From Nannochloropsis salina CCMP1776 (taxonomy: Eukaryota > Sar > Eustigmatophyceae > Eustigmatales > Monodopsidaceae), in NCBI GenBank assembly GCA_004565275.1, contig SDOX01000006.1:248001-312000 (forward strand): 64,000 bases of DNA. Direction: 5' to 3'. A program made the position numbers and the translations under genes. The notes under the pieces are model-generated. The model was given only the letters and a program-made list of their open reading frames with translations. It ran no database searches and had not been told where the DNA came from. Below are positions 52,102 to 63,796 of this stretch, in pieces; within the stretch, counting starts at the first letter, position 1; every line of letters starts with the position of its first letter.

Positions 52102-54390
52102 ATGACTGGTCGCTCTGCCTTCCACTCGAGCGGCAGCAAACATCAGCACGCTGCTCCGCCTCCACACACCACTGCAGCCGCTGCACTGGCAGGTAATCAG
52201 AGGAGCAAGAGTCAGACAGTGCCGTCCAATCAAAGCATATCAAGTAAAGGACCGGGGGCAGTAATGGTGCCTGGTGGTCGCCCAAGCGGGATGGAAGGTC
52301 AGCGCCAAGAGCGCGGCTGTAACTCTCACGAAGATAGCATGACGAGTGCCGAGGACGGCGCGGGCAAGAGCCATTTCAGCAGCGTGCCGGCAGGTCGGGA
52401 GGTTTCGTACAACGTGTGCGGGACGATTTTCAAAGTCGACAAGGCCTACCAGGACCTCAAGCCAGTTGGCAAAGGCTCGTACGGCATTGTATGTTCGGCG
52501 CTGAACGTGGAAACGAAAGAAAACGTGGCCATCAAGCGTGTCTCGCCCATTTCTACGCACGTCATCGATGCCAAACACGTCCTGCGCGAGATTCGTATGA
52601 TGCGGTACCTGGGTACTCATGAGAACATCATCACGCTCAAGGACCTCGCCCTCCGGGACGCGGACGACGAGCTTTACATCGTCATGGAGCTCTTGGACTC
52701 GGACCTGCACCGGATCATCCAATCCAAGCAGGCTCTTTCGGATGCCCACTTTCGATTCTTCATGCACCAGGTCTTGAAAGGCCTCAAATTTCTCCACGAC
52801 CACCGGATCATCCATCGGGACCTCAAACCGGGGAACCTGTTGGTCACCCGGGCCTGCGAGCTTCGGATCACGGATTTCGGCCTTGCCCGTGCCCGCCCCG
52901 CCGGGAAAGGACAGAACCCCGACGATTCCATCGAGGAGCCCATGACGGAGCACGTCGTCACACGCTGGTACCGGCCCCCGGAGCTGATGCTGTGCCCCGA
53001 CGGCCTCTACGACTACGCAGTGGATATGTGGTCTGTCGGCTGCATTTTCGCCGAGTTGCTGGGACGGAAGCCTCTTTTCCCTGGGAAAAATTTCGTCCAC
53101 CAGCTGACCTTGATCTTTGACGTGATCGGGGCCCCCCGCCCCCAGGAAGTCGCCCACGTGAAGAGCAGTCAAGCCAAGCGGTTCTTGGACTCTGTCGCGG
53201 CCAAGAAGAAAGTGCCTTTTGCCACCCTCTTCCCGGAGGCGAGTCGCGAGGCCCTCTCCCTTTTGAACTCCCTGCTCGTCTTTGAACCCGCCCACCGGTT
53301 GACCGTCGATCAGGCCTTGGGTCACAAGTACTTCGAACCTTTGCGGCATTCGGTCCAATTGCAGCAGCAGCAATTGGCCGCAGACGCCGCCCAGGCAGCA
53401 CGGCCTCCCCCCAAACTGGACTTTGATTTCGAGACGGGTCATCTGAACAAGGGCCAGCTGAAGCAGATGATCCAGCGGGAGGTAGAGTCTTTCCGGGTGG
53501 AGCGGAGGAAGCTCTTGGGGTTGGAGGAGCCAGCCGAGGTGGCGGAGGCAGAGGTGGGACCCTCTGGAAGAAGACACGACGGGGCTGCGGCTTTTGGCAT
53601 GCCAAATGCCTCGCAGGAGGCTTCGACCGTGAACGGGTGGGGCCCTTTGCAAGCCGAGCGGCGGCAGTCAGTCATCACCCGAGAGGGCACCGCGGCGGCC
53701 ACAGCGACGGCATCCCTGGGCGGGAGGCATGCCCTCACCTCCCGACCGGCAGTGCCCCAAGGACCAAGTTTCCCGGACACCCGCTCTTCCTCCCTGATGG
53801 AGGCAGACGAGGGCGGGAATCCCCCCGACCTGACCGCCTCCGTCTCATCTTCCTCCTCGACCGTGTCCATGGCCCCTACCCAGCGCGCGGGGTTGACCGC
53901 CGCCTGTGTCAGGGGTTTAGGCGGGAACATCGGCTGTCCCGGTCCTCACGAGCAAGCATCCACCGGCTACTTTTCAGCCTCGCAAACCTCGTCTCAATTC
54001 TCGGCCTCCGGGGCCTCCTCTGCCTCCGCCCCAACGGGTGCTTGCGGTGGCCCCCAGCCCTCCCACCACACCCCTTGGTCCGGCTGTCCTGTCCAGGGGG
54101 CGGGCGTCCTCCATCCTTCCAAGCCTCCACATCCCATCCAGGGGCCTCGTCGACAAAGCCTACCCGCTGCCGTCCCCATGCCCCATTCGGCGTCGGTGGC
54201 GGGCATGATGCCGATCCTCGACGGCCATGGCCGCCCGCCACATGCGCATCCTCCTGTGTTCACGCAGACACACCCCTTGCCCAGCATTTACGGTCGTCAA
54301 ATTAGTGCCCAGCCGCATCAGCAGTCAGGCGTTTATGATCAGCAGCAATTCCTGTTGCGGCAACGGGGATGGTCGGCAGAAACCTGTAGC

Positions 54391-54424
<34 letters not shown>

Positions 54425-55959
54425 GCAGCGGCCGCAGTACGGTCAGTACCAGCCATTCTCGGGAACGAAGGAGGAGGAGTAGCGGGTGCAATCGACAGGG
54501 TCCGCAGGACGCCCTTGCCATAGACGAAGAGGGGGAGGAGGAAGCCATGGGGAGGAGGTTGGCCAGAGGGAGGGTGGGAGGGGAAGGGATCGAGAACCAG
54601 CCTGGACACCAGAATTTGGAGGCACAGAATGCGGCATGCACGGTAGGCACGGGCGCTGCCGGTAGCAGCCGGAGCTTGTGGGGGGCCGTCGGCCATAATC
54701 ATGACGTGTCAACCATAATGATGGCTGGCAAGGCTCCTATGGCTGGCAAGGCACCTATGGCTGTCCCGGAGGGAGGCAACTCGGAGGGAGGGGCTTCATG
54801 GCCCTGTGAGGCAGCGGAGGGCGAAAGGGGAGATGCCATGGACGTGGAGCACGCGACGCATTCAAACCCGTCGCAGTACGATTGCGGCGCCAATGGGAGC
54901 CAAACCGGTGGGGCCAGCTCTCAGGCGGCGGCAGCAGCTCTCGGAATGGCCGCCCCGGGTGGTCTCAAACCCAGCCTGTGCTCCCCCTACGAGGGCGTAA
55001 GGCATGGCAATTGCTCGGTATCTTCCCTGGCTGCGAACTTGAACCCCACCCCTCCGATAGCCGGACACTACGCTGGCAATCCCGCACCGTATAGTCAGGT
55101 CGGATTAGGAAGCTTGGGTAGGAGAGGGCAGGCGGGACGGCCGACGCTGGGGGCGAGCAAACGGCGACATTCCGGGTGCGATGTTCCTGAGAGCAACCAC
55201 CACGCCATGCGTTTCCAGGGCCACCACATGCAATACCAACCGCAAATGATGCAGCCGCAGAACCTTCTGCAGCCACAATCCCACTCTTATTACTGTAAGC
55301 AAGGTGCACCCTGTCCTTCCAGCCTTCGCCGCGATGAGCGTCCTGACAACCCCGGTAAATCCATGCTGTCTTCCTCTTCCTCCTCGCCGGCCTTGTACCA
55401 TCCTCCGGCGGGCGCCACTCGCCTCGCACCTCTAAATCGAAACGCTGGAGCCGGTGATCCTGGAGCTGACCCGACCGAGGGAATGTGCTCGGACTCCAGA
55501 GTCGAGCTGCCGCACCAAAGACAACAGGAAGGACTGCAGTGCTCCCAGGAACAGCACCAGCATCAGGCGCTATTCCATATGCAAGAAGCCAACGGTGCTC
55601 ACTCTGGTCCATCACCGGCACTAAGGGGTGGAATCCACACGCAGAACACTGCCTTTGGTAATCACTTTCCCGTCCCTGCAGCTGCGACGGCAATGGATAC
55701 TTTGTTGCCCTTTCATAGGGCGTCACTCCATTCCCACCGGCCTTCCTCCCCGGGGCCCGGACGCCCCAGTGCCGCCTGGCAGATGAAAGGGGTCTCGCCC
55801 TCTCCGGCCCATCCCGACCCCAGCAGTACGAAACGTGAGGGTATGCAGGGCGCCTCGGACATGGCCACCCATCCAACCGGTACCGATAAACATTGTAAGC
55901 AGACCAATGCCCTCCGCCCGTCAGCCCCTTCTTCCTCCTCCAGGAATTTGTGGAGATAG
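52102..55959 (+). CDS. MAP kinase with TEH activation loop and long C-terminal extension
   Basis: One uninterrupted frame of 1285 residues from ATG 52102. The kinase domain spans about residues 115-415: glycine loop VGKGSYGIV, Lys145 in VAIKRV, catalytic Asp240 in IIHRDLKPGN, Asp258 in ITDFGLAR, then MTEHVVTRWYRPPELML. The last is the MAP kinase activation lip with Thr282-Glu283-His284 where TEY or TDY is usual. CDK/MAPK-type insert residues and the C-lobe (MWSVGCIFAELLGRKPLFPG) are intact. After the kinase, FDFETGHLNKGQLKQMIQRE resembles the helical extension of algal and plant TDY-type MAPKs. Then come some 800 residues of Ser/Pro/Gln/His-rich low complexity, including a poly-Ser run near residue 765. 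The N-terminal 100 residues are also low complexity. Serine/threonine kinase activity is expected. Loss of the tyrosine suggests single-site (Thr) or atypical activation. Confidence 0.9.
54388..54430 (+). repeat. AGC triplet repeat (poly-Ser) in the MAP kinase tail
   Basis: About fourteen consecutive agc/agt triplets encode a serine run in the disordered tail of the MAP kinase. The repeat is pure enough to vary in length between strains and stays in frame. Confidence 0.9.
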
Positions 55960-56897
55960 ATTTGATGCCCGTGAAGAGAACAGGAATAATGTGACTGATG
56001 ATGGATGTGAGTGTGCCTGACAACCGCCTCTTCTTCTCGTGTGCGGGCTCTGGCCCCACCCTCGCACTTGTTCGTGTACGATATGACACCATGCCAGAGC
56101 AGGGAACGAGTCCGATTGCCAATCTTTCCCCCGCGTTTGACTTTATCAGAATTGTCCGCTCGACTTAAGGACGGAAATACGGCGCTCTCTCGTACATGTA
56201 TCTGGCTCAGGTGGAAGGCACGGCCGAGAAACGTTTTTTATTTGTTTGAATATTGCTTTGCTTTGATAATAGAGACGGAGATCGAAATTTGATAGACGAT
56301 GAACCTGCGAATGAACCACTGGTCTGAAGAAATGAGAGTAAGAAGTTGACTGAGATGAACAGAAACGCAAAGCGAGCACCATGGGCGGAAAGCAGGCAAA
56401 GTCCGCATGGCATCACAATGCCTCTGTAAAAATAGGAAGCGGGAGACGATGGGAGGGCTCGAGAGGAGCGAAAGAAATTAGAAGTACCCCCTGAGCTCGA
56501 ATAAAGTACGCGAGAAGGAAATAAGGGAGGTGATTAGACAAGAAATCGGCAACAGTACAAAATACAGCGCGAGAGGCTCGTGTAGAAAATTGTCTAAGGA
56601 TGGAGGGAAGAAAAGCGAAAGATAACCAGACAGATGGAGGCTGGTTAACACGAGAAAACAAAGGAGTAATAGGTCGACCACGCAAACACAGCACACGTCG
56701 CAGCGTGTCCCTTCCTTTCTAATTTACAAGTGCGCCTCCCTGGTATTGAGTCGGTCGACGAGACGGCTACAGGGTCTCGCGAGACCTGTCGGCTTTCACT
56801 ATCCCTCTATTTGTCTATTGTTTGAAGCAACAGCACATCATCCATTCCCTGGCATACGCCGACGCCCGTGGGAGTGCACCCCATGACATATTCCGTC
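55960..56897. other. Convergent spacer, no gene recognised
   Basis: 938 bp between two convergent stop codons. The sequence is mixed with AT-rich stretches near 56230-56330; no conserved frame or RNA is seen. Confidence 0.5.
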
Positions 56898-59708
56898 TTA
56901 TACGGACAATTTCTTGTGAATAACCTCCTCCTGCAGCTGATGCACCACCAGCTCCTTGTACATGCCCTCCCTGAGCAGAAGCTCCTTGTGGGTTCCCTCC
57001 TCAACAATTTTGCCTTTGGCCATCACAAGGATGCGGTCCGCGTCTACTACGGTGCTTAAGCGGTGGGCGATGGTGAGTAGGGTAATAGACGGCTGCGTAC
57101 GGTGCAAAGCCATCAATGCTTCTTGACATTTGCTTTCCGAAAGCGAATCCAAGCTACTCGTACACTCGTCCATGATAATAATTTTTGGTCGACGCAGCAG
57201 GGCCCGGGCAATGCCGACCCTCTGACGTTCTCCCCCTGACAAAGTTACCCCCCTCTCACCCACCACCGTGTCGTAGGCATGGGGCAAGGTGAGAATAAAA
57301 TCGTGAATTGCCGCCATTTGCGCTGCCTGCTTAACTGCCTCCTCCTGAATACCTTCCAGACCATACGTGATGTTCTCACGGATTGAAACGCCGCCAAAAA
57401 GCATGGGATCTTGGAGAGCCACGCCAAGCTGTGCCTTGAGCCAACGCGGGTCCAGGCTCTGGACGTCGTGGCCTCCGAACAAGATACGTCCGGTGGTCGG
57501 CTTGTAAAAGCGCAAAAGCAAGGAGATGAGTGACGATTTCCCTGACCCCGAAAGACCCACGATTGCAACGCGTTGTCCCTCGGGGATCCGCAGGTTCAGG
57601 TGGGAGAGGACAGGCGCCCGATGAAGGGACTGCTGGGAATCCGTTTCGGAGGAATACGTGAGGGAGACGTCATCGAAGACCAGGTCGAACGATTTCGGTG
57701 CAGGCAAGGCCTTGGGCACGGACATGCTGGAGGAGACAATTGGTGGGGAGAAAGGGGCTACGCGTGCCGCAAAAGACGGCACCGTGCCTCCTTTGACCGG
57801 GATGGTGGGCTTGTGGGCGATGATATCCATGATCTTCTCACCGGCACCGAGGCCCGTGAGGATGCTCAAGACGTTGTCTGCCAGTGACTGCATCGCCTCC
57901 GTGATTGTCGTGCTGTAGAAGTAGAAGGCGGTCAAGGACCGGGCGGACAAACCGCCGTCCGAAACCAGGTAGCCCCCCAAGAGAAGAACCACAAGGACCA
58001 GTCCGTTCTGGAGGAGGAAGACGAGCGGGACATAGAGTGTCCAAAGCATCTTCACCTCCAATTCTTTGGCGACATTGCGCAAGGTCCGTGTGTCGTAGCG
58101 TCCTTTCTCCCAGTCCTCAGTGGCAAAGGCTCGAACCAACCGCAGCAGGGCGATCGATTGGTCGGCCACGGCGTTGGCCTCTGCTTTAAGGGTTTGAATT
58201 TGAATTTGCATTTTCTTGGCGTAGGCGCCAAACACACGGGTCAAGAGCATGAAAGCCAAGACCAGGGCCAAGTAGGCCCCGGCCAGGCGCGCGTCCAATA
58301 CAAACAAGTAAGCCGTGGAGCCGAGCAAATTGATCGCTGCTTGGATGGCCACGTTGAAATTGGTCGTGAATATGGACCCAAGCAGCGTACAGTCGGAGGT
58401 CAACCGCGAGGTCAACGCGCCCGTTCCTTGCGCGTCGTGGAAGGCGACATCTTGGCGGAGGATCGCGAAGAACAAGATCCGCTGTAGCCTCGCCACCAAT
58501 CGGACCTCTGTCTTGGCGGTCGTCCATATACGAAGAGAGGTGAAAAATGCCAGGCCTAGGACGGATACAAGGAAGTAAAACAAGGCCTCCCGGAATGGCG
58601 CCGTGTGGAGAGTGGGCACCGGGGGTGTGGCTGTGGCACCTTCTATGATGAGGGTCAGCAGCGATGAAGCGAAATTGGGGATGGCCAGCTTGAATAGTGA
58701 GCTGAGGATGATAAAGGAGAGGCCGGCGAAGAGAAGGCCATGGTCGGGGCGGGCGTAGTGATAGAGCAGGAACAGCATGGGCCGTCGAACCGACGGCATG
58801 TCCGGAGGTACTGATGCCGCCATGCTCTTTTTTGTGTCCGTCGCGTCCCTGTCACCACCGGCGCCGGGCACATGGCCCTCCTCTTCGTTGTCCGGGTCGT
58901 CCATAAGCAGCCGGTAGGCATCCGCCCTTCCACCGTCATCAGCCAGGCCTCCAAAACCACTGCTACCCATTGCAGCGCCCGAGTGCTGCGATGTACCTTT
59001 CTTTTTGTCCTCCACGCGTGCTACCTTCCTGTTGTCAACCCATTCCCGCCCCTCTAGGCTCTCCGCTAAGCTTGCGTCCGGATCCCTGGTCGTACTCTGA
59101 GTCTTCCACACGCCAACAAGCTGCACCATCGCGGAAAGCGAGGATAGAGCCATCACCACCGCTGGTACGGTTTTATTGCGCGAGTTCCACTCATCATAAA
59201 CCGCCATTTTAATCAGGCAAAATCCTGTCGCTACGACAGGGAGGATTAGAGCCAGGAGCCGCCCATGGGCAAAGGACCAAAAGGCGCATAACACGCAAGC
59301 TTTTAGCAAATTCAAACCCAAGATATCGCTGACACTTTTTTTGAAACAATAGTCTGCAACTCCATTTTTGTAGGCGGTGGAAGTCGAGAACCCCGATTGA
59401 GAGAAATAAAGCAGCAGGAGGCCGGGGGAGTCAAGCGCCAGCGCCTAGACGACCCAGATAGGATGGGTAAAAAGGAGAAAAAGTTTGAAAGACATCGAAA
59501 GGGAGATTGTGCGGCATCAATCTATAGAGAGATAAGAGAGATGAACTATGCCGGATACGCGAGGCACAATGCTTGAGCATATCTTAAAAACGAATAAGGC
59601 CAGGTTGCACCTCTCCGACAGCTTCCTCCAAGTCGTACGTACCAAGGCCACGGCTATGGCCACCACCTGAGACTTTATGATGGCACTTCGAGCATAGTCG
59701 AAACCCAT
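56898..59708 (-). CDS. TAP/ABCB-type ABC half-transporter
   Basis: Two exons, 59708-59643 and 59444-56898 (198-bp intron, GTACGT donor, GTCTAG acceptor, phase 0), 870 residues. Exon 2 is secure because its frame is blocked by the TAG of the acceptor; exon 1 (MGFDYARSAIIKSQ...) is the best upstream candidate. An N-terminal hydrophobic domain of several spans (DILGLNLLKACVLCAF, LLALILPVVATGFCLI) precedes a charged linker and six core spans, as in TAP-like (TMD0-bearing) transporters. The nucleotide-binding domain is complete: Walker A GLSGSGKSS, Q-loop ALQDPMLF, signature LSGGERQRVGIARALL, Walker B IIIMDE with catalytic Glu, D-loop SSLD and switch His in IAHRLSTV. It should work as a homodimer or with a partner, exporting peptides or lipids from an internal compartment. 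Substrate and membrane cannot be read from sequence. ABCB mitochondrial exporters are an alternative, but no presequence is evident. Confidence 0.88.
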
Positions 59709-60622
59709 TCTTGCGTGTCGCTGCTAATGTGCGGCACGAAGTACGCCACGACGGAGGAGGTAGGTGAGATGCCAACAACGCGTGCCCTCGAACTGCCCTA
59801 TCAAAAAGGTAGTGCTCCCATCCACACCATTCGCACCTTCACTGCCCGAATTGGTACGAAATAGACCCCCTTCCCTGCAGCGTGAAGGAAATAATGAGTC
59901 CGAATACAATGGCTTGTGCTAGTAATGGCAAGCCATTCCAAAATAAGATGACCAATTATTTATAAACATGTCAAGCGACACAGACTTGCATCAACGGAAG
60001 CGAGAGCTCACTCGCGGCGGGCGAAAGGAAAAAACAAAACAACACAAAGGAAGTTTCGGAAAGCGATGCCATTTTGCCCGCTTCGTTTTACTTTGTTGTT
60101 AAGAATTGACCATCCTCCTATTCTTGCAATTCGCTTGATTATTTTTTGCGCAAAGTTCATTTTTATTCAAGCTCATTGTTTGGCTTTCTTTCAGAAAAAA
60201 GTAGTAACAGTTAGATGAAAATTTTCGAAAGTCCACAGGGCCTCCTGTAAAAATATTTCAATGTCCTATTCAGCTTCACTGACCATATCCGTTAATTCTA
60301 TAGGTCGATTTTCGTGTAGTTTTATTTTTAAAGCGTAGTTGTCCACATCCCCGTGTATTGGCAACATCGGCTTGTTATCTTTCAGCCACTGAATGATGTC
60401 CCTTTATTAAATCATATCAACTAAATACACGAAGAGAGTGACGATAAGGAAGAATGATGTCTCTGCCATCGAATATCTTATGACGAAAATTGGATAAAAG
60501 TACGTACTATCGAATGTCTCTTTATCGGGACCTGAATATTTCTCACAACCTGCCGTACTGCCTTCTTTTCTGATCACCTTTCTATTCGGAAAAAGACTGG
60601 CGACTTGTATTAATATTGCTAA
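59709..60622. other. AT-rich intergenic region
   Basis: 914 bp between two minus-strand genes. From about 59940 to 60620 the sequence is clearly AT-richer than anywhere else in the window, with many T and A runs and no open frame of note. It holds the 3' UTR of the OsmC-like gene and the ABC transporter promoter. No mobile element or RNA gene is recognised. Confidence 0.5.
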
Positions 60623-61165
60623 TTAATCTTTTACCAGAACGGTGGTAATCCCGTTCTTAACGCCTCCTTTCATCATTCGCTTCACCGGGCATTTTTCCGC
60701 TGCAGCCACGAGGCGTTTGATCTGTTCCTCGTCGAGGTTTGACCGCAATTTAAGCTCCACTTGGATGTTAAGCGGTACATGCTGATCGTCTCCGTGCTCA
60801 CTGCACGAAACGGACAATTTTTCGATACTTTTCCCGGGCCATTTCCCGCTCTTGATCATGGAGTCGGAATACATTCGCACCGTCATCAAGGTGCATGAGC
60901 TGAGAGCAACCAATGCGTATTCTTTAGGACTCGGTCCCTTATCATTACCTCCAGCCTCTGGCATCAAATCACTGTACAATGTGTGACGGCCCGAGACAAT
61001 TTGGATGCCGTAGCCAGCATTGGCTTCTCGTGTCTCCTCTGCAGCGACCTGCGTAGGAGAACCTTTCGCAAGGCCTCGAAAAGGTATGATCAATCGACTA
61101 CGGACAGGCGACGACCTAGAGAGGGCGAACAAGGATTGCCTTAAAGCTGCGTTGGCCAGAATCAT
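60623..61165 (-). CDS. OsmC-family redox protein, mitochondrial
   Basis: Single exon of 180 residues from ATG 61165. The first 35 residues (MILANAALRQSLFALSRSS, then RSRLIIPFRG) are Arg/Ser/Ala-rich without acids, a standard mitochondrial presequence. The OsmC fold follows: a glycine-rich start (GYGIQIVSGRHTLYSDLMPEAGG), GPSPKEYALVALSSCTLMTV with Cys91, and AAAEKCPVKRMMKGG with Cys159. The two cysteines are the redox pair of OsmC and Ohr proteins, which reduce organic hydroperoxides. Spacing and the GGNDKGPSPKE wording place it nearer the YhfA/OsmC-like group than Ohr. A likely role is detoxifying lipid or organic peroxides in mitochondria. A T-rich run ending CATACAG just upstream of the ATG suggests a 5' UTR intron. 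The next gene, on the other strand, is a plastid redox enzyme; the shared 493-bp spacer might coordinate them, but this is not shown. Confidence 0.88.
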   Translation of the reverse strand: MILANAALRQSLFALSRSSPVRSRLIIPFRGLAKGSPTQVAAEETREANAGYGIQIVSGRHTLYSDLMPEAGGNDKGPSPKEYALVALSSCTLMTVRMYSDSMIKSGKWPGKSIEKLSVSCSEHGDDQHVPLNIQVELKLRSNLDEEQIKRLVAAAEKCPVKRMMKGGVKNGITTVLVKD

Positions 61166-61658
61166 GGCGTGGTGTTGTTGTATGATCTGTATGAGGGAGG
61201 GAAAGAGGCAAGAACGGGAAACATATGGAACGGATCGAAGGGCATGTCCCACTTAATTTAAAGCGGACGAATATTCCGTTCATCGCGCGCAAAAGCCACA
61301 CCAAGTGTCGACCTCAAATGTATGATCTATTTTGAACCATTTCGTATAAAAAAACATGTTTTGACGAAGAACATGACGAAAAAAATACTGCCACTTGGGG
61401 CGCCGCGACGTCATCGCCGCCTGATGTTCGCGGTGCGGCGGCAGTACGAGGTTCGACAGGGTGGTTCCTTCTGCTTTTATGTCCCCTTGCTTTTCTTTTT
61501 AACGCCTGCTCGCGAGTCCGCCGGGACGGTAACGTGGTTTTGCCACGTGATGAAGGTAAAACCTACGGATTGTCGTCGCGTGCACTCATTGATCTGACTT
61601 TTGCCCCACAGGGACACGAAGAACAATTCGATCGGCAGGGTAAGAGGACCTTCTAAAT
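61166..61658. other. Divergent spacer
   Basis: 493 bp between the OsmC-like and NDH-2 start codons. It holds both promoters and a probable OsmC 5' UTR exon. A long T run (61490-61500) is present; no defined regulatory site is recognised. Confidence 0.5.
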
Positions 61659-63796
61659 ATGACAGCCTCTGTTTCTGGTGCCGCTTACACGGCCGCATTT
61701 GGACAACATCGCAAGAATTTGTTATTATTATGTCTGACTATTGTGACGGTATTGAAGACCCATGCATTTTTGCCATTGCGGACTTTGGGTCACGCCAACC
61801 GGGGCAGTTCACCTTCAACCGCGCAAGTGAGACCTCTTGTTGCCCCTTTGCAAGCGGCCCCTGCCCCCTCAGAGGAGCCGCCATTTTGGTCTCTGGTATT
61901 CAGTGATCTATTCCTTTTGTTCGATCGCACGCTCGACACCGTAGAGGACATCGGTGTCCACTTGCGCCGGGCAACGGAAAGAGACATGGACCGGCGCTTT
62001 CGCCGAGATCGCCTGACCACGAAGGCTGGCACCAAGAAGCGGGTGATGATCTTGGGCACTGGATGGGGGGGGCATGCTGTAACCAAGGTGGTGGATACGG
62101 GGTTGTACGAGGTGGTGATCGTCTCGCCGCGAAACTTCTTCTTGTTCACTCCCATGCTCGCCGGCAGCTCGGTCGGTACTGTCGATTATCGGTCTATCAT
62201 CGAGCCCATTCGAGCAGCCAACCCTCTTGCAGACTACTACGAAGCACAAGGTAGGGAAAAGGCCTTGTGGCTTGGGATTTCTGTGCTAGTTTTGCCTGTC
62301 GCTTGGTGGCCAGAAGAGAAGTGCGGCGCGTCGGAGTCACTGCAGCCTCGGTGGTCTTTCGAGGGAGGTGTCTTTTATCCATGTAATTTCCTCTCCCAAT
62401 CAAATGCGCGCCATCCACTTCCCTGCTCACATGCACTCTTCTCAAGCTTTGCCGAATCCATCCTTCTCGTAAAACGCGCTCGTCACACACACCTCCCCCT
62501 CTGGGCGTATCCCATGCCCCCCTCTCATCCCCACAGCCCTGGCCATATATCCCAACAATCAAACGGTGCGCATCCGCTCCGAAATTCCGAACGAAGTCGG
62601 GGAATACGAGGACTTTTTGGCGCCTTATGATATCCTGGTGTACGGGTGCGGGGCTCAGAGCGGCACGTTTGGCACCCCGGGCGTGCGGGAGCATGCTTTC
62701 TTCCTGAAAGAAATCAGCGATGCGGTCAAATTGCGTCAAGCCCTGGTGGATCGCTTTGAACGAGCCAACATGCCGAGCGTGTCCATGGAGGAGAAAAAGC
62801 GGATCTTGAGTTTCGTCGTGGTGGGGGGGGGGCCTACTGGTGTCGAATTCTCGGGCGAGTTCTCCGATTTTCTTAACAGAGACTTGGCCAAGGTAGGTGA
62901 AACAAACCAAAATAAATAGTACGGGGTATCTTGACGGTATGGTGTCAACTGGGAAAAGACAAGCGCCTAACGGAGGTGCAATTTCCTCTACTTGCCTATT
63001 TCAACAGTACTATCCCGCCTTGGTCGACCTGGTGTCCTTCAAAATTATTCAAGCCGGTTCCCGCATCCTCCCTGTCTTCGACGCTGCACTGCAAGAACAA
63101 GGGCTAGAGGTGTTGAAGGCGCAGGGTATCGAGGTCATGCTGAACCGCAAGGTCCTGAAAGTCGAAGAGAAGCACATCGAGCTCGACGGAGGCGAGATAT
63201 TGCCCTATGGTCTCTGTGTGTGGGCTGCGGGTACGGCCCCCCGCGATATCACCAAATCCTTGATCGCCGCGATCCCAGAGCAAAGCGCCTCCACGGCAGG
63301 CCAACGAGGTCGACTCTCTGTGGACAGGTGGCTGCGCGTGCAAGGTACGAATGGAAGCATCTTGGCCCTGGGAGACGCGGTCGAGGTGGAGGGCCTGCCT
63401 TTGCCAGCCACGGGACAAGTAGCTGCACAGCACGGTGCGTTTCTCGGCCGCTTGCTCAACCGTGAGTACGATTTGAGCACATCTAACCCGACGTTCGATC
63501 TGGAAAAAGTGAACGCTTTTGGCAAAGTCGCCAACGTGCTCCGTCTTCGCGGGCGCTTGGAGGCGCAGGCCTTCTCCTTCCTGAACCTGGGCTTGTTGGC
63601 TTACGTTGGCCAAGCCAATGCTCTGGCTCAAGTCCAGACGGGGAACCTCAAATTCGGAGAATATTCGGCCAGGGCTGGCAACCTCTTGTGGCGCAGTGTT
63701 TATCTGGTCAAACAGGTTTCGACGCGAAACCGAGTCTTGGTGCTGAACGACTGGCTGAGGACCCGTGTCTTTGGTCGAGACATTAGTCGCTTCTAG
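61659..63796 (+). CDS. NDH2: Type II NAD(P)H dehydrogenase, plastid-targeted
   Basis: Three exons, 61659-62250, 62537-62892 and 63008-63796 (introns 286 and 115 bp), 578 residues. The start reads as a signal peptide (KNLLLLCLTIVTVLKTHA) with FLPL after the cleavage site, the import signature of secondary red plastids, then a Ser/Ala-rich transit region. Two Rossmann motifs follow: RVMILGTGWGGHAV for FAD at about residue 128 and FVVVGGGPTGVEFSGE for NAD(P)H. Other family marks are VSPRNFFLFTPMLAGSSVGTVD, VYGCGAQSGTFGTPGV, FFLKEISDAVKLR, PYGLCVWAAGTAP and GDAVEVEGLPLPATGQVAAQHG. The C-terminal membrane-binding helix region (YVGQANALAQ, LNDWLRTRVFGRDISRF) is complete. The enzyme passes electrons from stromal NAD(P)H to plastoquinone without pumping protons, as in chlororespiration. 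A ten-G run at 62823-62832 codes for the NAD(P)H glycine motif and is prone to slippage or assembly error. Confidence 0.92.

Noticed and set aside
52240-53652. A 470-codon minus-strand frame
   Set aside because: It is antisense to the MAP kinase domain; composition only reflects the complementary strand.
54720-54765. Tandem repeat encoding MAGKAPMAGKAPMA in the MAP kinase tail
   Set aside because: Only two to three units and fully coding; ordinary low-complexity drift rather than a separate element.
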